64,000 bases of DNA from Lichenostomus cassidix (lineage: Eukaryota > Chordata > Aves > Passeriformes > Meliphagidae), in NCBI GenBank assembly GCA_008360975.2, contig CM039184.1, forward strand, positions 38,861,797 to 38,925,796, given 5' to 3'. The translations under genes were made by a program, and so were the position numbers. A model generated the notes under the pieces. The model was given only the letters and a program-made list of their open reading frames with translations, was not told the origin of the DNA and did not search any database. Each line of letters opens with the position of its first letter. The first letter of the stretch is position 1. This document shows, one piece after another, positions 63,835 through 64,000 of the stretch.

Positions 63835-64000
63835 CATATTAATATGACACGATCTGGCAGTGTGCACTGGCAGCCCAGAAAGCCAATTGTGTCCTGGGCT
63901 GCATCAAAATCAGTGGAGCCAGCAGGACAAGGGAGGGGATTTTGCCACTCTACTCTGCTTTTGTGAGACCTCAGCTGGAATACAGCATCCAGCTCTGGGG
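63835..64000 (+). mobile_element. CR1 LINE fragment, sense, cut by window end
   Basis: The run CCCAGAAAGCCAATTGTGTC, then CTGGGCTGCATCAAAATCAG, GGGGATTTTGCCACTCTACT and CTGGAATACAGCATCCAGCT follows the CR1 ORF2 C-terminal coding consensus in plus orientation. It continues past the window edge. Small indels break the reading frame. Confidence 0.88.

Larger units (their letters stand above)
60904..64000 (+). other. TENM2: Intron preceding the terminal coding exon (partial)
   Basis: Intron starting at GTAAGA and running off the window. It holds a GTTA microsatellite (61841-61888), a 16-bp tandem duplication (63788-63819) and a CR1 fragment from about 63835. No sequence resembling the final teneurin coding exon is present. 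Confidence 0.75.

Noticed and set aside
1..64000. Assignment to teneurin-1, -3 or -4 instead of -2
   Set aside because: The linker with DPQDIISQS and [19 protein letters not shown], and the FN-plug wording, fit teneurin-2 as I know it better than the others. A reciprocal protein search would settle it; a better hit to another paralogue would refute it.
1..64000. A second gene, retrogene, tRNA, snoRNA or microRNA in the introns
   Set aside because: No cloverleaf, C/D or H/ACA pattern, retroposed exon chain or long precursor-like hairpin was seen; only short stems listed as findings. A covariance-model scan could change this.

Overview
The window is a piece of a bird nuclear genome. It is AT-rich and intron-dominated, with 3' fragments of CR1 LINEs in both orientations and avian-type endogenous retroviral LTRs. 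The LTR types resemble those common in songbirds, but that narrower placement is inference. There are no operons, CRISPR arrays, rRNA or tRNA genes, or other prokaryotic features.

One gene runs through the whole window on the + strand. It is a teneurin, and its protein reads as teneurin-2 (TENM2). I could place 17 coding exons with GT/AG boundaries. Their lengths and phases join into one open frame of 5171 nt: a split first codon, 1723 full codons, and an end on a codon boundary at 60903. The exons cover, in order, the splice-site-A microexon, EGF repeat 8, the Cys-rich region, the transthyretin-like domain, the FN-plug, the NHL beta-propeller (including the splice-site-B microexon), the YD-repeat shell, the Rhs-type core and the first part of the C-terminal region. 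The 5' part of the gene (cytoplasmic domain, transmembrane helix, EGF 1-7) and the terminal coding exon lie outside the window.

Layout: 1-2711 holds the 27-nt microexon (41-67) and the EGF8 exon. 2712-12325 holds the Cys-rich and transthyretin-like exons, with two CR1 fragments in the first intron. 18939-24531 holds FN-plug exons, the first propeller exon and the 21-nt microexon; the intron before the propeller exon carries a CR1 fragment, a truncated LTR and a short solo LTR. 29757-32473 holds the rest of the propeller and the first YD repeats. A 16.7-kb intron (32474-49176) follows, with two CR1 fragments, a second copy of the short LTR with clean target duplications, and an unidentified GC-rich block. 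49177-60903 holds the YD/Rhs exons, including one 1.6-kb exon. A further solo LTR with target duplications sits in the intron at 50276-55779. 60904-64000 is intron, ending in another CR1 fragment.

I see no previously undescribed gene system. The most informative items are the two in-frame microexons at the known teneurin splice sites A and B, the paired short LTRs, a 21-T homopolymer forming the 3' splice site of one exon, and a candidate frame-breaking 40-nt exon in the first intron. Paralogue identity, splice use and repeat family names were judged by eye, without any database search.
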